DNA from: CAZADA01 sp964524065
Lineage (GTDB): Bacteria > Pseudomonadota > Alphaproteobacteria > Caulobacterales > Maricaulaceae
NCBI GenBank assembly: GCA_964524065.1
Contig: CAZGCB010000001.1
Coordinates: 19,312-83,311 of the forward strand
Direction: 5' to 3'
Length of the DNA stretch: 64,000 nucleotides
The position numbers and the translations under genes were made by a program. Below are positions 33,216-41,913 of the stretch, in pieces; the first letter of the stretch is position 1; the number at the start of each line of letters is the position of its first letter. The notes under the pieces are model-generated. The model saw only the letters and a program-made list of their open reading frames with translations, searched no databases and was not told where the DNA came from.

Positions 33216-35993
33216 CTAGAATCCCCCCGACAAACGCGATAACGCCGCCTGATAATTGGCGATCCGGGCGGCGAGGAACGCGGGCGGCTCACCATTGAGC
33301 CGCTGTGCTTGCTCCAACGCCTCCTCGCGCGCCGGGTCCTTTGTGATTTCCCGGTAGCCCTTGCGAATAGCGCTCATGGCGTCATTGAGGATGTCCACCG
33401 CCGCTTGGGCGCTGTCGCGATCGGCGATGGACAGCGTACGCGGCAGCTTCAGCTCGATCTCCTCCGGCTGATCCTCCACATCCGGATCGGGCTTAGCCAC
33501 TTTACCAGGTTCGATGCCGAGGGCTTTGAGCAGGTCATTGCCCTCACGCCCAGCGATAAGCTCAATCTCCACGCCATCACGCGGCTTGATGCTCACCCCG
33601 TCGCCGCCCGGGATGCGCCGCGTGGTGGCGTCGCCGCGCGAACCGAGGGCCAAGTCCACCTTGAACGCCAGGCCGCGCAGGCTGTCGCCAGCATCCAAAG
33701 TGATGCGCTTCTTGACGCCATTAACGCGCAGATCAAAGTAATCACCGGCTTTGGCGGTCGTGCGGTCGGCCACCGCAAGCGAATCCGACAGCTCAAGGGA
33801 GCCGGTGGGCAAGCCGAAGGCCGCCAGCGTGTTATCCGTGCCCGGAAGAACTACAACGCCGCCCGCTTGCGAGCTGTTATTGCGCCCTTCAATTTGCGTG
33901 GTCCAGTCCAGCGCCCCGGTGGCGCCATCCAAGCGCGCCACAAAGGACTGACGCCCGCCCCCCAAACTGTCGCCGGTGGTCAAATCGCTGTCGGTGCGGC
34001 CCGCGACGTAAACCGAGCCGGCGTCCACCACCAAATCGGCCGCGACATCCTCGCCCTGCCCGCCAATGAAACGGGCGAAGTCCACAGCGGCCGTCGTGGA
34101 GTCGACACCCAACACAAAGGCGTCACGGGCCCCGGCGTTAGCGTCGCTGGGCGCGGTGAAATTGTCCCGCGCGCCGCCCGCGACATAGACCGTCCCGGCG
34201 CCGGCGTCCAAGGCGATGTCCGTGATCTGGCCAAAGGCGAAGTTCGGATCGGTCCAGGACCAACCGGGCACTTCAGTCCCGGCGTTGGGGTCGAGTTTGC
34301 GCACGACCGCCTGGTCGGCGCCGACGCCGCCATAATACAATTCGCCGTTTTCAAATTCCAAAGCGGTGGTGGAATCGACGCCGAGATCCGCCCCCTGGGC
34401 CGTCCAACTCACCGCGCCAGCGGCGTCAAAGGCGCGCACAAAGCCATCGGAGGTTCCCTCCAACGGCGCGCCGTTCAGGGACCCGCCCGTCACGCCGCCC
34501 ACAAACACGCGCCCATCATCGCCCACCGCAACGGACTCGATGGCGTCATCGCGGAAGGAGCCGAAGCGCTTCAGCCAATTCAGCTCGCCATCGCCATCAT
34601 AGGACGCCACGAACGCATCCTTGCGTCCCAGATCAACAGTGCCGCCCATGGTTCCCGTCAAGGACCCGGCGACCGCCACCGTGCCATCGGCCCCCACATC
34701 CAAGGCCAAGCCCTCGGCGCTGTCGCCCGCCCCCACCGAACGCGCCCACAGCTGGCGGCCGGCGGCGTCGTATTTCAACAGCACCACATCGCGTTCACCC
34801 TGGGGCCCGACGCCATTCACCTCGCCGGCGGTTTCGGCCAACGCGTAGAAGCCATCCGCAGCCGCCACCGTCTTGGTGATGAGGAAGTCCTCCGTCGGCG
34901 GTCCGGGCGGCTCGTTCTCGCGCCCCTCAATTTTGAGATTAGGATTCACCTTGACCGAGGACGGATCGCCCAAGGCCTCAATGCGGATGGACGGATCCGC
35001 CGTCGGACCGCCCGGCGTGTCCAGGCCCGTAAGGCGTGTAATCTGCCCCGCGCGCACGGTGGGAATGGGCGCTGGGATCGTCTCATCGCCGGTGTCGATG
35101 GGCGTGCTTAGCTTGCCGGAGGCGCCCGCCACGAACATCGATGCTTGCGCGTCGGCCGGCGGCACCGAGAAGCTCAACGCCTCGGTGCTGGTGCCCTTGA
35201 TGGTGAAGCCATATTCCGGCGTCACATCCTCACCGGTTCCGTTCAGCCGCACATCATCAAAGCGCGTGGTGAGCCCCGCCGCCTCCAGCTGCGTGTTGAT
35301 GAAGGCGGTGACGTTGCGCATGTTTTTCGTCTCGCCGGGATCCATGGCGGACACATCAATGGTGACGTCGGTCACCACACCGGTGAGACTGCGCGAGGAG
35401 ATGGTGAAAGGCGTGGCGCTGGCGAAGCCGGCCACCGCATCATCGAAATTGCCGCGATGAAGGACGCCGGTGGTGAATTCCTGCAGCGGCTTCACCACGG
35501 GCACCGTGGATTTGGCCTCCGTGCGCGCCTCACCGCGCACCACTTGGGCGTTCTCAAAACTCTCTGTGGCCAGGAAGTCCTGGATTTGTTGGAAGCCCTC
35601 TTGAAACTGACGGTCGAGGCTGCGCCGGCCGGCGTCCGTGATGTCCTTCCCCGCCGCTTCACCGGCGACCGCCCACAGGGCTTTGACGCCTTGGTGTAAA
35701 GCGAACAGCTTTTTAACATCATCGGGGGCGTCGAGATCGGAAAAGCCGCCAAGATCATTGGAGTCGATGAACACGCCCGAGGCCAGCACCTTCCGGCGCA
35801 ACTCCTCAGTGCTCGGCGTTTGCGCGCCTGTGTCCCAGGGCGGGGTGATGTCCGCCGTCTGAGCGGCCAAGCTGTCCGCCGGCGTTGCGGGAATCTGGGC
35901 CGGCGCCGCACGTGCGGCGGCCAAGCTGGCGCGCGCGCCATACCAGTTCGATAACAGGTTCGCCCCAATACTGATGGGCGTGAACGTGACCAT
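33216..35993 (-). CDS. flaEY: FlaEY-like flagellar regulatory protein with beta-propeller repeats
   Basis: A 925-residue protein. The N-terminus (SIGANLLSNWYGARASLA) is followed by a helical region with ELRRKVLASGVFIDSND and DVKKLFALHQGVKALWAVAGEA, a central set of SBBP-type propeller blades (about residues 370-720; for example DAFVASYDGDGELNWLKRFG, DGFVRAFDAAGAVSWTAQG) and a C-terminal helical part. This matches in size and layout the FlaEY protein of Caulobacter, needed for normal flagellin production and filament assembly. There is no signal peptide. Its place beside flagellar and flagellin-sugar genes supports this. Molecular activity is unknown. Confidence 0.78.
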   Translation of the reverse strand: MVTFTPISIGANLLSNWYGARASLAAARAAPAQIPATPADSLAAQTADITPPWDTGAQTPSTEELRRKVLASGVFIDSNDLGGFSDLDAPDDVKKLFALHQGVKALWAVAGEAAGKDITDAGRRSLDRQFQEGFQQIQDFLATESFENAQVVRGEARTEAKSTVPVVKPLQEFTTGVLHRGNFDDAVAGFASATPFTISSRSLTGVVTDVTIDVSAMDPGETKNMRNVTAFINTQLEAAGLTTRFDDVRLNGTGEDVTPEYGFTIKGTSTEALSFSVPPADAQASMFVAGASGKLSTPIDTGDETIPAPIPTVRAGQITRLTGLDTPGGPTADPSIRIEALGDPSSVKVNPNLKIEGRENEPPGPPTEDFLITKTVAAADGFYALAETAGEVNGVGPQGERDVVLLKYDAAGRQLWARSVGAGDSAEGLALDVGADGTVAVAGSLTGTMGGTVDLGRKDAFVASYDGDGELNWLKRFGSFRDDAIESVAVGDDGRVFVGGVTGGSLNGAPLEGTSDGFVRAFDAAGAVSWTAQGADLGVDSTTALEFENGELYYGGVGADQAVVRKLDPNAGTEVPGWSWTDPNFAFGQITDIALDAGAGTVYVAGGARDNFTAPSDANAGARDAFVLGVDSTTAAVDFARFIGGQGEDVAADLVVDAGSVYVAGRTDSDLTTGDSLGGGRQSFVARLDGATGALDWTTQIEGRNNSSQAGGVVVLPGTDNTLAAFGLPTGSLELSDSLAVADRTTAKAGDYFDLRVNGVKKRITLDAGDSLRGLAFKVDLALGSRGDATTRRIPGGDGVSIKPRDGVEIELIAGREGNDLLKALGIEPGKVAKPDPDVEDQPEEIELKLPRTLSIADRDSAQAAVDILNDAMSAIRKGYREITKDPAREEALEQAQRLNGEPPAFLAARIANYQAALSRLSGGF

Positions 35994-36208
35994 CGCGGCT
36001 TCCTCCGCCAGCCCTCGTCTTCTTCGAGGGCGGTGTCGTCAGAGTGTCGCCGGTTGCCGGTTAGGGTCGGTTTAAAAAAGTACGTAAACAGAAACTGAAG
36101 ACGCGCCGACAACGCCCCATGGCCACGCCCCCCTCTGGGCAGAGCCCCATGGCGTCGCCCCGCACACACATGTATGCTTGTAGTCAACACAATACCGGGG
36201 ACGAACCA

Positions 36209-36643
36209 ATGGCCGCCACGATCGCACTGCGTGCATCCACTGTCTTGTGGGTTATTTGGGGGTTGGTCCACGCCTTCGCCGGCGCCCTCATTCTCGCCGG
36301 TTCCACGACGGCGGGCTTCCAAGCCATCGCCGATGCGGTCGATCCGGCGCTTTTGGCGATGGATTATCCCGCGGCCGTGGGCGGCGTGTTGGATCAACAC
36401 GCCTGGAACTTGTTGTGGTTCGGCCTCGCCACCATCATCGGCGCCGTGTTCATTTGGCGGCGCAACACGACCGCCATTTGGGTCACCGCGATGGTGGGCG
36501 GCCTCGCGGATATTGGGTATTTCGTATTCATCGATTTGGCTGGCTACGCCAAATTCGTACCGGGCACGATCATGACCATCGTGTCAGCCTCAGCCATTGT
36601 GCTGAGCTTCGCCGCCTGGCGCATGATGGCGACGGCGAAATGA
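36209..36643 (+). CDS. Four-helix integral membrane protein, unknown function
   Basis: A 144-residue hydrophobic protein with four predicted helices: STVLWVIWGLVHAFAGALIL, LLWFGLATIIGAVFIW, ITAMVGGLADIGYFVFIDLA-type third segment and GTIMTIVSASAIVLSFAAW. The start at 36209 is preceded by GGGGACG. Its stop lies 2 nt from the end of the convergent flmH gene. I do not recognise the family; the layout resembles small DoxX/DUF4345-like membrane proteins, but only in general. Confidence 0.7.
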   Translation: MAATIALRASTVLWVIWGLVHAFAGALILAGSTTAGFQAIADAVDPALLAMDYPAAVGGVLDQHAWNLLWFGLATIIGAVFIWRRNTTAIWVTAMVGGLADIGYFVFIDLAGYAKFVPGTIMTIVSASAIVLSFAAWRMMATAK

Positions 36644-36647
36644 CCGG

Positions 36648-37205
36648 TTAAACCGCTAGGCCTGCATCCCACTCGCGGGCCAACAGTCCATAAAACAGGC
36701 TGTCCACATGACGGCCCTCCACCAGCGTGGTTTGACGGTGGCGTCCTTCCTGGGTGAAGCCTAAGGCGGGCAAAAGGCGCTGTTTGGGCGCGTCGTGATC
36801 ATAAATCTCCGCCCAAACGCGCTGCATCCCCAGCTCCGCAAAGGCGTAACGCAGCAACACACGCCCGGCGTCGGGCGCGAACAGCTCGTCGATATAAAGA
36901 TCATCAGCTCCAAGATAGATCGAAAAATCCCCGGTGCGGCTGCGCCAATCAATCCAGCAAATCCCCGCCGTCCCCAGCAACCGCCCGCCCGCGGGCGCCG
37001 CGTCATCGCGCGCGCATACCGCAAACATGCGCGTGGCCGGATCCTTCAGCACGATATTGTCGAACCAGCGTTCCTGCATGGCGCTGCTGATCTCGCGATG
37101 CTCACGGAAATAGCGGCGCAAGTGCGGTTGATTGCGCCAATGCCGCAGCGGCTCCAAATCAGCCCGCTCGATCGCGCGCAATTGGGTGTGCTCTCCGCTC
37201 AGCAT
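36648..37205 (-). CDS. flmH: PseH/FlmH-like sugar N-acetyltransferase (GNAT)
   Basis: A 185-residue GNAT enzyme of the type that N-acetylates the 4-amino sugar in pseudaminic acid synthesis (UDP-4-amino-4,6-dideoxy-beta-L-AltNAc). The N-terminus LRAIERADLEPLRHWRNQPHLRRYF is the family hallmark; DFSIYLGADDLYIDELFA and YDHDAPKQRLLPALGFTQEG follow. Caulobacter FlmH has the same role in flagellin glycosylation. Context agrees: FlaEY-like, NeuB-like and PseB genes are close by. Confidence 0.85.
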   Translation of the reverse strand: MLSGEHTQLRAIERADLEPLRHWRNQPHLRRYFREHREISSAMQERWFDNIVLKDPATRMFAVCARDDAAPAGGRLLGTAGICWIDWRSRTGDFSIYLGADDLYIDELFAPDAGRVLLRYAFAELGMQRVWAEIYDHDAPKQRLLPALGFTQEGRHRQTTLVEGRHVDSLFYGLLAREWDAGLAV

Positions 37206-37212
37206 CAGCGCC

Positions 37213-37797
37213 TCACCACCCGCCCGTGCCCGGCCCGCCCTTAATGGGCCCCGCCAAACGCGATGTCACCCAGCCGGCATAAAGCCCGCCGGGTTGGGGC
37301 GTGACCCGCTCATCGCCCAGCCAGCAGGCATCGACTTTGCCGGGATAAAACCCATACCAGCCCGCAATGCGCGCATAGCCTTGTCCCAAATCATCCAGCG
37401 GATCAGGATAAGCGAACACAGCGTCAGAGGCGCGTCGCCCGTCGGGCGCCACGAGATCGTAGTACACTGCCGCCCCCTTCCATTCGCAGACGGAGAGGCC
37501 TTCGGTCGCCTGCAGCAGCGTGTCATCCATGTCCGCCGGCGGGATGTAGGGCACGGGCGCGCCAGCGGTCTCAATCACCTCCAGCGCCCGATCGGACTGC
37601 GCGATGACACGGCCCGCCCATTCGACTTTCACCGGCGCCGGCGTCGGGCGCACGGCCGGCGGTCGCGGATAATCCCACACGCTTTCTTGTCCCGGGCCCG
37701 GCGTCTCCAGCCTCACCCCGGCCGGCGGACCGCCCCACAACGCGCGGTGGGGAACGGCGCGGGCCAGGATCTCAGCATGGCTAGGCAGAACGGGCAT
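37213..37797 (-). CDS. DUF427 domain-containing protein
   Basis: A 194-residue protein with the DUF427 beta-tent fold: VKVEWAGRVIAQSDRALEVIETAGAPVPYIPPADM, then CEWKGAAVYYDLVAPDGRRASDAVFAYPDP. This family has no firm biochemical role. The C-terminus continues past the domain with FYPGKVDACWLGDERVTPQPGGLYAGWVTS. It lies 8 nt upstream of flmH on the same strand, between two nonulosonic acid genes, and is not an expected member of that pathway. Confidence 0.87.
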   Translation of the reverse strand: MPVLPSHAEILARAVPHRALWGGPPAGVRLETPGPGQESVWDYPRPPAVRPTPAPVKVEWAGRVIAQSDRALEVIETAGAPVPYIPPADMDDTLLQATEGLSVCEWKGAAVYYDLVAPDGRRASDAVFAYPDPLDDLGQGYARIAGWYGFYPGKVDACWLGDERVTPQPGGLYAGWVTSRLAGPIKGGPGTGGW

Positions 37798-37850
37798 GGC
37801 GACCTCCGCGTTCGGATAAGCAACGCCACGCGGCGCTGGCCACAGCGAAG

Positions 37851-38963
37851 TTAAGCCGCGGCGGGAGCGCGGCCAGTGGCGCTCACATCGTCCACATCAT
37901 CCCAAAACAAGGCCTCGCCCACGGATTTGGCGACCATCAGACGCGTTCCAATGACGAGATCCAGATCCGCCGGCTCCACCGCCTCCAAGGGCCGCGGCCG
38001 CAGCGCTTCGAGATCGTCGCCCGTCAGCACATGGCCCGCCGGGCGATCCGCGCGCAGGTGCAACGCGCGCCGCTGCACCACGGAGGATTGCAACTCGTTG
38101 GGCTCCACCCGCTTAACCCCGTCGCCCAGGGCCATCTCCAGCTCGCGGGTGCGATCCACCATCTCCCGCCAGGTACGGGGGTTCATGGAGAATTGGTGGT
38201 CCGGCCCCTCGCGATCATTGTCATCGGTGAAGTGTTTCTCCACCACCCGCGCGCCGAGCGCCACCGCGCCCAACACCGCCGCATGCCCGCCCGTGTGGTC
38301 AGAAAGGCCCAGCACCAGCCCCGGCCACTTCAACGCATAGGCCTGCAACACGCGCAGGTTCACATACGCGAAGTTCTCAATGCAGCCGGTATAATTGGTG
38401 TTGCACTGCATCAGACAGATATCGGGGTTCACCGCCAGGGCCGCCGCCATCGCGCGCTCCACATCCTCCATGTCCGCCGCCCCGGTGGACACGAAGGTGG
38501 GCTTGCCGCGCTCGGCGGTCGCTTGGATGAAGTGCGGCCAGCCAATATCGCCGGAGCCGATTTTGAACGCCTTCAGATAGGGATCGCTGTGCTCGATCGC
38601 GTCGAAATCATAGGGCGTGGTCATGTAGTCCACGCCAGCCTTGGCACACTCCGCCACCAGCGTCTGCGTCCAGTCGCGCGGTGTGGCGCAATCGTCAAAC
38701 ACATCGTAGACGGATTTTTTCCAGCCCGATTGATGCGCGATCGGCCCGCCCAAATCTCGAAAGCCTTGGTCGGAGACGATGTCCTTCGCCCGGAAATGCT
38801 GAAACTTGGCGCAATCAGCGCCAGAGGCGGCGGCCAGATGGATCAAATCCTTGGCCCGCTCCACATCGCCATCATGGTTGGAGGCGATGTCGGCGATGAA
38901 ATAGGTCGGTTGATCCAACGCGATGTCGCGTTCGCCGATCTTAAAATGCGTGCTCCAGCGCAT
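37851..38963 (-). CDS. N-acetylneuraminate synthase family protein (PseI/NeuB type)
   Basis: NeuB-family synthases condense phosphoenolpyruvate with an amino sugar to form a nonulosonic acid (neuraminic, legionaminic or pseudaminic). The 370-residue protein has the TIM barrel (YFIADIASNHDGDVERAKDL, CAKFQHFRAKD, MTTPYDFDAI, KIGSGDI, LMQCNTNYTG, GLSDHTGG, EKHFTDD) and a C-terminal SAF/antifreeze-like domain (VVQRRALHLRADRPAGHVL). The start at 38963 has GGAG eight bases before. It overlaps the reductase gene by 23 nt. Which sugar it makes cannot be decided from sequence. Confidence 0.9.
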   Translation of the reverse strand: MRWSTHFKIGERDIALDQPTYFIADIASNHDGDVERAKDLIHLAAASGADCAKFQHFRAKDIVSDQGFRDLGGPIAHQSGWKKSVYDVFDDCATPRDWTQTLVAECAKAGVDYMTTPYDFDAIEHSDPYLKAFKIGSGDIGWPHFIQATAERGKPTFVSTGAADMEDVERAMAAALAVNPDICLMQCNTNYTGCIENFAYVNLRVLQAYALKWPGLVLGLSDHTGGHAAVLGAVALGARVVEKHFTDDNDREGPDHQFSMNPRTWREMVDRTRELEMALGDGVKRVEPNELQSSVVQRRALHLRADRPAGHVLTGDDLEALRPRPLEAVEPADLDLVIGTRLMVAKSVGEALFWDDVDDVSATGRAPAAA

Positions 38964-39834
38964 GGGCCCGTCTCCGTTGTTGGACAAAGTTGCGCGCGGT
39001 TTGCGCCAAATCGGGTAAAGGCCGCCCCAACACGGCTTCGGCGCGGCGCACATCAAGGCCGGTGTGAATGGCCCGATCCGGCCCCAGCACCGCCCGCGCT
39101 GAGCCGCGGGTCGCCCAGTTCAAGGCGACCCCGCACTCCCGCGCCAGAGCGGTGATGAACTCGGCCTTGGAGGACACTTCAGAAGCCGCGACATTTATCA
39201 ATCCGCGCGCGTCCGCCTCCACCAACTCCACCAGCGCGTCGCATAGGCTCGGCGCATCAATGGTCGAGCAAAAGTAGTCCGTAAACAGAGTGAGGGGCTT
39301 GCGCTGCTCAATCGCGTCCAACGCCCAGGCCGCGATGGACGTCTTGCCCCGCCCCGGACGCACGGCCGCCATGTTGGTGCGCAGGACCAGCGCGCCCGGC
39401 GCGGTCTGCGCAAACGCCTCGCCGGCATATTTGCTGCGCGCATACTCATGCGTCAGGCGCACCGGCGCATCCTCGCCATGGCGCGCGCGCGGATCGGCGC
39501 CGCCGTGGAAGAACTGATCGGTGGAGATCTGCACCAGCTTGCGATCATGGCGCGCGCACCATGCGGCCAGCGTCGCCACAGGACGCGCATTGACCGCATA
39601 GGCGCCAGCCGGATCGGCGTCGCAGGCGGCCAAATCCACCAGCGCCGCGCAATTGACCACCACCTGCGGATCGACATCACGCAGCAGACGCTGCACATCG
39701 CCCAAATCCGTCACATCCACCGCATAGTCCGCGGCCGCGCGCGCCGCCCCCATAGCCGGGATGCGCCGCAGGTGCAGTGTTTCCATCAAGGTGCGCCCCA
39801 GTGCGCCCGTGGCGCCCAACACCAACCAATCCAT
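38941..39834 (-). CDS. RmlD-like sugar nucleotide reductase (SDR family)
   Basis: A 297-residue extended SDR enzyme similar to dTDP-4-dehydrorhamnose reductase. It has the NAD(P) motif WLVLGATGALGRTL at the start, VVNCAALVDLAACDADP, QISTDQFFHGG (active-site Thr/Ser region) and the catalytic YARSKYAGE (Tyr and Lys). Start at 39834 with GGAGG upstream. It overlaps the synthase downstream and follows the cytidylyltransferase, so it likely reduces a keto sugar for the same surface or flagellin sugar. The precise substrate is unknown. Confidence 0.87.
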   Translation of the reverse strand: MDWLVLGATGALGRTLMETLHLRRIPAMGAARAAADYAVDVTDLGDVQRLLRDVDPQVVVNCAALVDLAACDADPAGAYAVNARPVATLAAWCARHDRKLVQISTDQFFHGGADPRARHGEDAPVRLTHEYARSKYAGEAFAQTAPGALVLRTNMAAVRPGRGKTSIAAWALDAIEQRKPLTLFTDYFCSTIDAPSLCDALVELVEADARGLINVAASEVSSKAEFITALARECGVALNWATRGSARAVLGPDRAIHTGLDVRRAEAVLGRPLPDLAQTARNFVQQRRRAHALEHAF

Positions 39835-39835
39835 C

Positions 39836-40645
39836 TCAGGCCGCCTCCGTCCGGTCTGTGTCGCGCGCATCCCCTGCGGCCCCGGACGCCGTGGCGACAG
39901 CGTCCGGACGGCCGGCTTGAAGCCGCGCCTCATCGATATGCAGGGTGTTGAGGGCCGTCAGATCCGGCCGCTGCGCGCACAGCGCCGCAAGCTCCGTCCA
40001 CGGCATAGCCGCAGCCGCTTCGCCGCAGGCCTCAAACACGCCTTGGCAAAAGGCGAGATCCTCGCGGTGATCCAACGTCCAACGCAAACGCTCCACCCCC
40101 TGGCCGGGGCCGTTCAGCGTCACGCGACGCAGGCCATCCGCCCGGCGCAGCCAGGGGGTGACATGCTCGCGATCATAGGCGTTGGTCGCCGCGTGCTCCG
40201 CCTCATAGAGCCGGGCGGCGGGGAACACATCGCAATCCAATCCGTGGGGAAACAAAGGCGGCATATTGTTGCACGCATAGTCCGCGCCCGTCTCCAGCAG
40301 GTCATCGCGCACCGCGCCGCACACCGCCGGATCGATGAAGGGACAATCGCTGGTGACGCGCATCACCAGGCCCGCGCGCACCTGGCGCGCCGCCTCAGCG
40401 TAGCGGGCCAACACATCCTGCTCCGGCCCGCGCGCCACGACATAGCCGGCCGCGGCGGCCTCCTGCGCGACGGGCTCGTCCTGGGCGCCCTGGGGGACCG
40501 CACACACCACCGCATCCACGCCAGGGATCGCGGCGCAACGGTCCAAACAACGAAGCAGAGCGCTGCGCGCGCCGAGGGGCTGCAGCACCTTGCCCGGCAG
40601 GCGGGTGGAGCCCATACGGGCTTGAACGATCACGGCGAAAACCAT
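39836..40645 (-). CDS. SpsF-like cytidylyltransferase-family protein
   Basis: A 269-residue nucleotidyltransferase of the SpsF / acylneuraminate cytidylyltransferase family. The activating loop is VIVQARMGSTRLPGKVLQPL, followed by VVCAVPQGAQDEPVA, RVTSDCPFIDP (metal-binding Asp) and LRWTLDHREDLAFC. It would activate the nonulosonic acid as the CMP-sugar, as PseF does. The start at 40645 gives the conserved N-terminus; the reductase gene begins within a few bases of its stop. SpsF-type sequence, rather than classical PseF, makes the exact substrate uncertain. Confidence 0.85.
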   Translation of the reverse strand: MVFAVIVQARMGSTRLPGKVLQPLGARSALLRCLDRCAAIPGVDAVVCAVPQGAQDEPVAQEAAAAGYVVARGPEQDVLARYAEAARQVRAGLVMRVTSDCPFIDPAVCGAVRDDLLETGADYACNNMPPLFPHGLDCDVFPAARLYEAEHAATNAYDREHVTPWLRRADGLRRVTLNGPGQGVERLRWTLDHREDLAFCQGVFEACGEAAAAMPWTELAALCAQRPDLTALNTLHIDEARLQAGRPDAVATASGAAGDARDTDRTEAA

Positions 40646-40758
40646 GCCCTCAGCAGAGCGCAACAGCCTTAAAGCCGCCCTAATTGCGCCGCGCGCACAC
40701 GCGCCCTTAACCGTGCCGGGAGCACAAGACGGGCGGTCAGCCGCACAGGAGCGCGCCC

Positions 40759-41889
40759 ATGTCCGCCGCCCCCGCCTCGCCATCCTCACAATCGCCAGGA
40801 GCCGGACTGCCGGCGCCGCGCCGCCCCTCTGATATCGCCGGCCTGCCAGGCGTGTTCACCGGTCGCGATTTCCGCGAACCGCTGGCCGATCTCAATGGCA
40901 AGACGGTGCTGATCACCGGCGGCACTGGATCGTTCGGGCGACAATTCGTGCAAACCGTGTGCGAGACGTTCGAACCGAAAAAACTGATCATCTTCAGCCG
41001 TGATGAGTTGAAGCAGTATGAAATGGCTCAGGCCATCGGCCCGGAGCGCTATGGCTTTTTGCGCTATTTCATCGGTGATGTGCGCGATTTTGAGCGCTTA
41101 GAGCAGGCCATGCGCGGGGTGGATGTGGTGATCCACGCCGCGGCGCTGAAGCATGTGCCCATCGCGGAATACAATCCGTTTGAGTGCATCAAGACCAATG
41201 TGTTCGGCGCTGAAAATATCGTACGCGCCGCCATTCGACGCGGCGTGCAGCACGTCGTCGCTCTGTCGACGGATAAAGCCGCGAACCCCGTCAATCTCTA
41301 TGGCGCCACCAAGCTGTGCTCGGACAAAATCTTCACCGCCGCCCACGCCATGGCCGGTGAAGATGGACCACGCTTTTGCGTCGTGCGCTATGGCAATGTG
41401 GTGGGCTCGCGCGGGTCGGTGGTGCCCTTCTTCCAGCGCTTGGCGGCCGAGGGCGCCGACAGCCTGCCCATCACCGATGAGCGTATGACGCGCTTTTGGA
41501 TCACCTTGCCGCAGGGTGTGAATTTCGTCCTGTCTTCCCTGGCGTTGGCCAAGGGCGGGGAGATTTTCATCCCCAAAATTCCCTCCATGCGCACGGTGGA
41601 TCTGGCGCACACCATCGCCCCTGGCCTCCCGCATAAGGTGGTGGGCATTCGCCCTGGCGAGAAGCTGCACGAGGTGATGGCGCCGGCCGATGATGCGCGC
41701 GCGACGCTGGAGCTGGGGGACCGCTATGTGATCCTGCCGAGCTTTGACGAGCGCCGCCGCGCCGCCTGGCTCGAGGACGGCGCCGCGCCGGTGCCGGACG
41801 GGTTCAGCTATTCCTCCGACACCAATCCGGAGATTTTGGACGCCCGCGCTTTGCAGGACTTGCTCGCAGCCTCGTTCCAAGGCGGGTGA
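40759..41889 (+). CDS. pseB: UDP-N-acetylglucosamine 4,6-dehydratase (inverting), PseB/FlmA
   Basis: PseB carries out the first step of pseudaminic acid synthesis: dehydration and C5 inversion of UDP-GlcNAc. The 376-residue protein has an N-terminal extension of about 45 residues, the NAD(P) motif VLITGGTGSFGRQF, the GDVRDFERLEQAM and HAAALKHVPIAEYNPFECIKTN region, STDKAANPVNLYGATK with the catalytic Lys and Asp, and KIPSMRTVDLA near the end. It is divergent from the SpsF-like gene. It resembles Caulobacter FlmA, needed for flagellin glycosylation. Confidence 0.93.
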   Translation: MSAAPASPSSQSPGAGLPAPRRPSDIAGLPGVFTGRDFREPLADLNGKTVLITGGTGSFGRQFVQTVCETFEPKKLIIFSRDELKQYEMAQAIGPERYGFLRYFIGDVRDFERLEQAMRGVDVVIHAAALKHVPIAEYNPFECIKTNVFGAENIVRAAIRRGVQHVVALSTDKAANPVNLYGATKLCSDKIFTAAHAMAGEDGPRFCVVRYGNVVGSRGSVVPFFQRLAAEGADSLPITDERMTRFWITLPQGVNFVLSSLALAKGGEIFIPKIPSMRTVDLAHTIAPGLPHKVVGIRPGEKLHEVMAPADDARATLELGDRYVILPSFDERRRAAWLEDGAAPVPDGFSYSSDTNPEILDARALQDLLAASFQGG

Positions 41890-41913
41890 ACGCGCCCGCA
41901 GCGCCGACGACGC

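Noticed and set aside
33309..35111. 600-codon open frame opposite the FlaEY-like gene
   Set aside because: Translation is His/Arg/Gly-rich with no domain, and it mirrors the codon pattern of the minus-strand gene; a GC-rich shadow.
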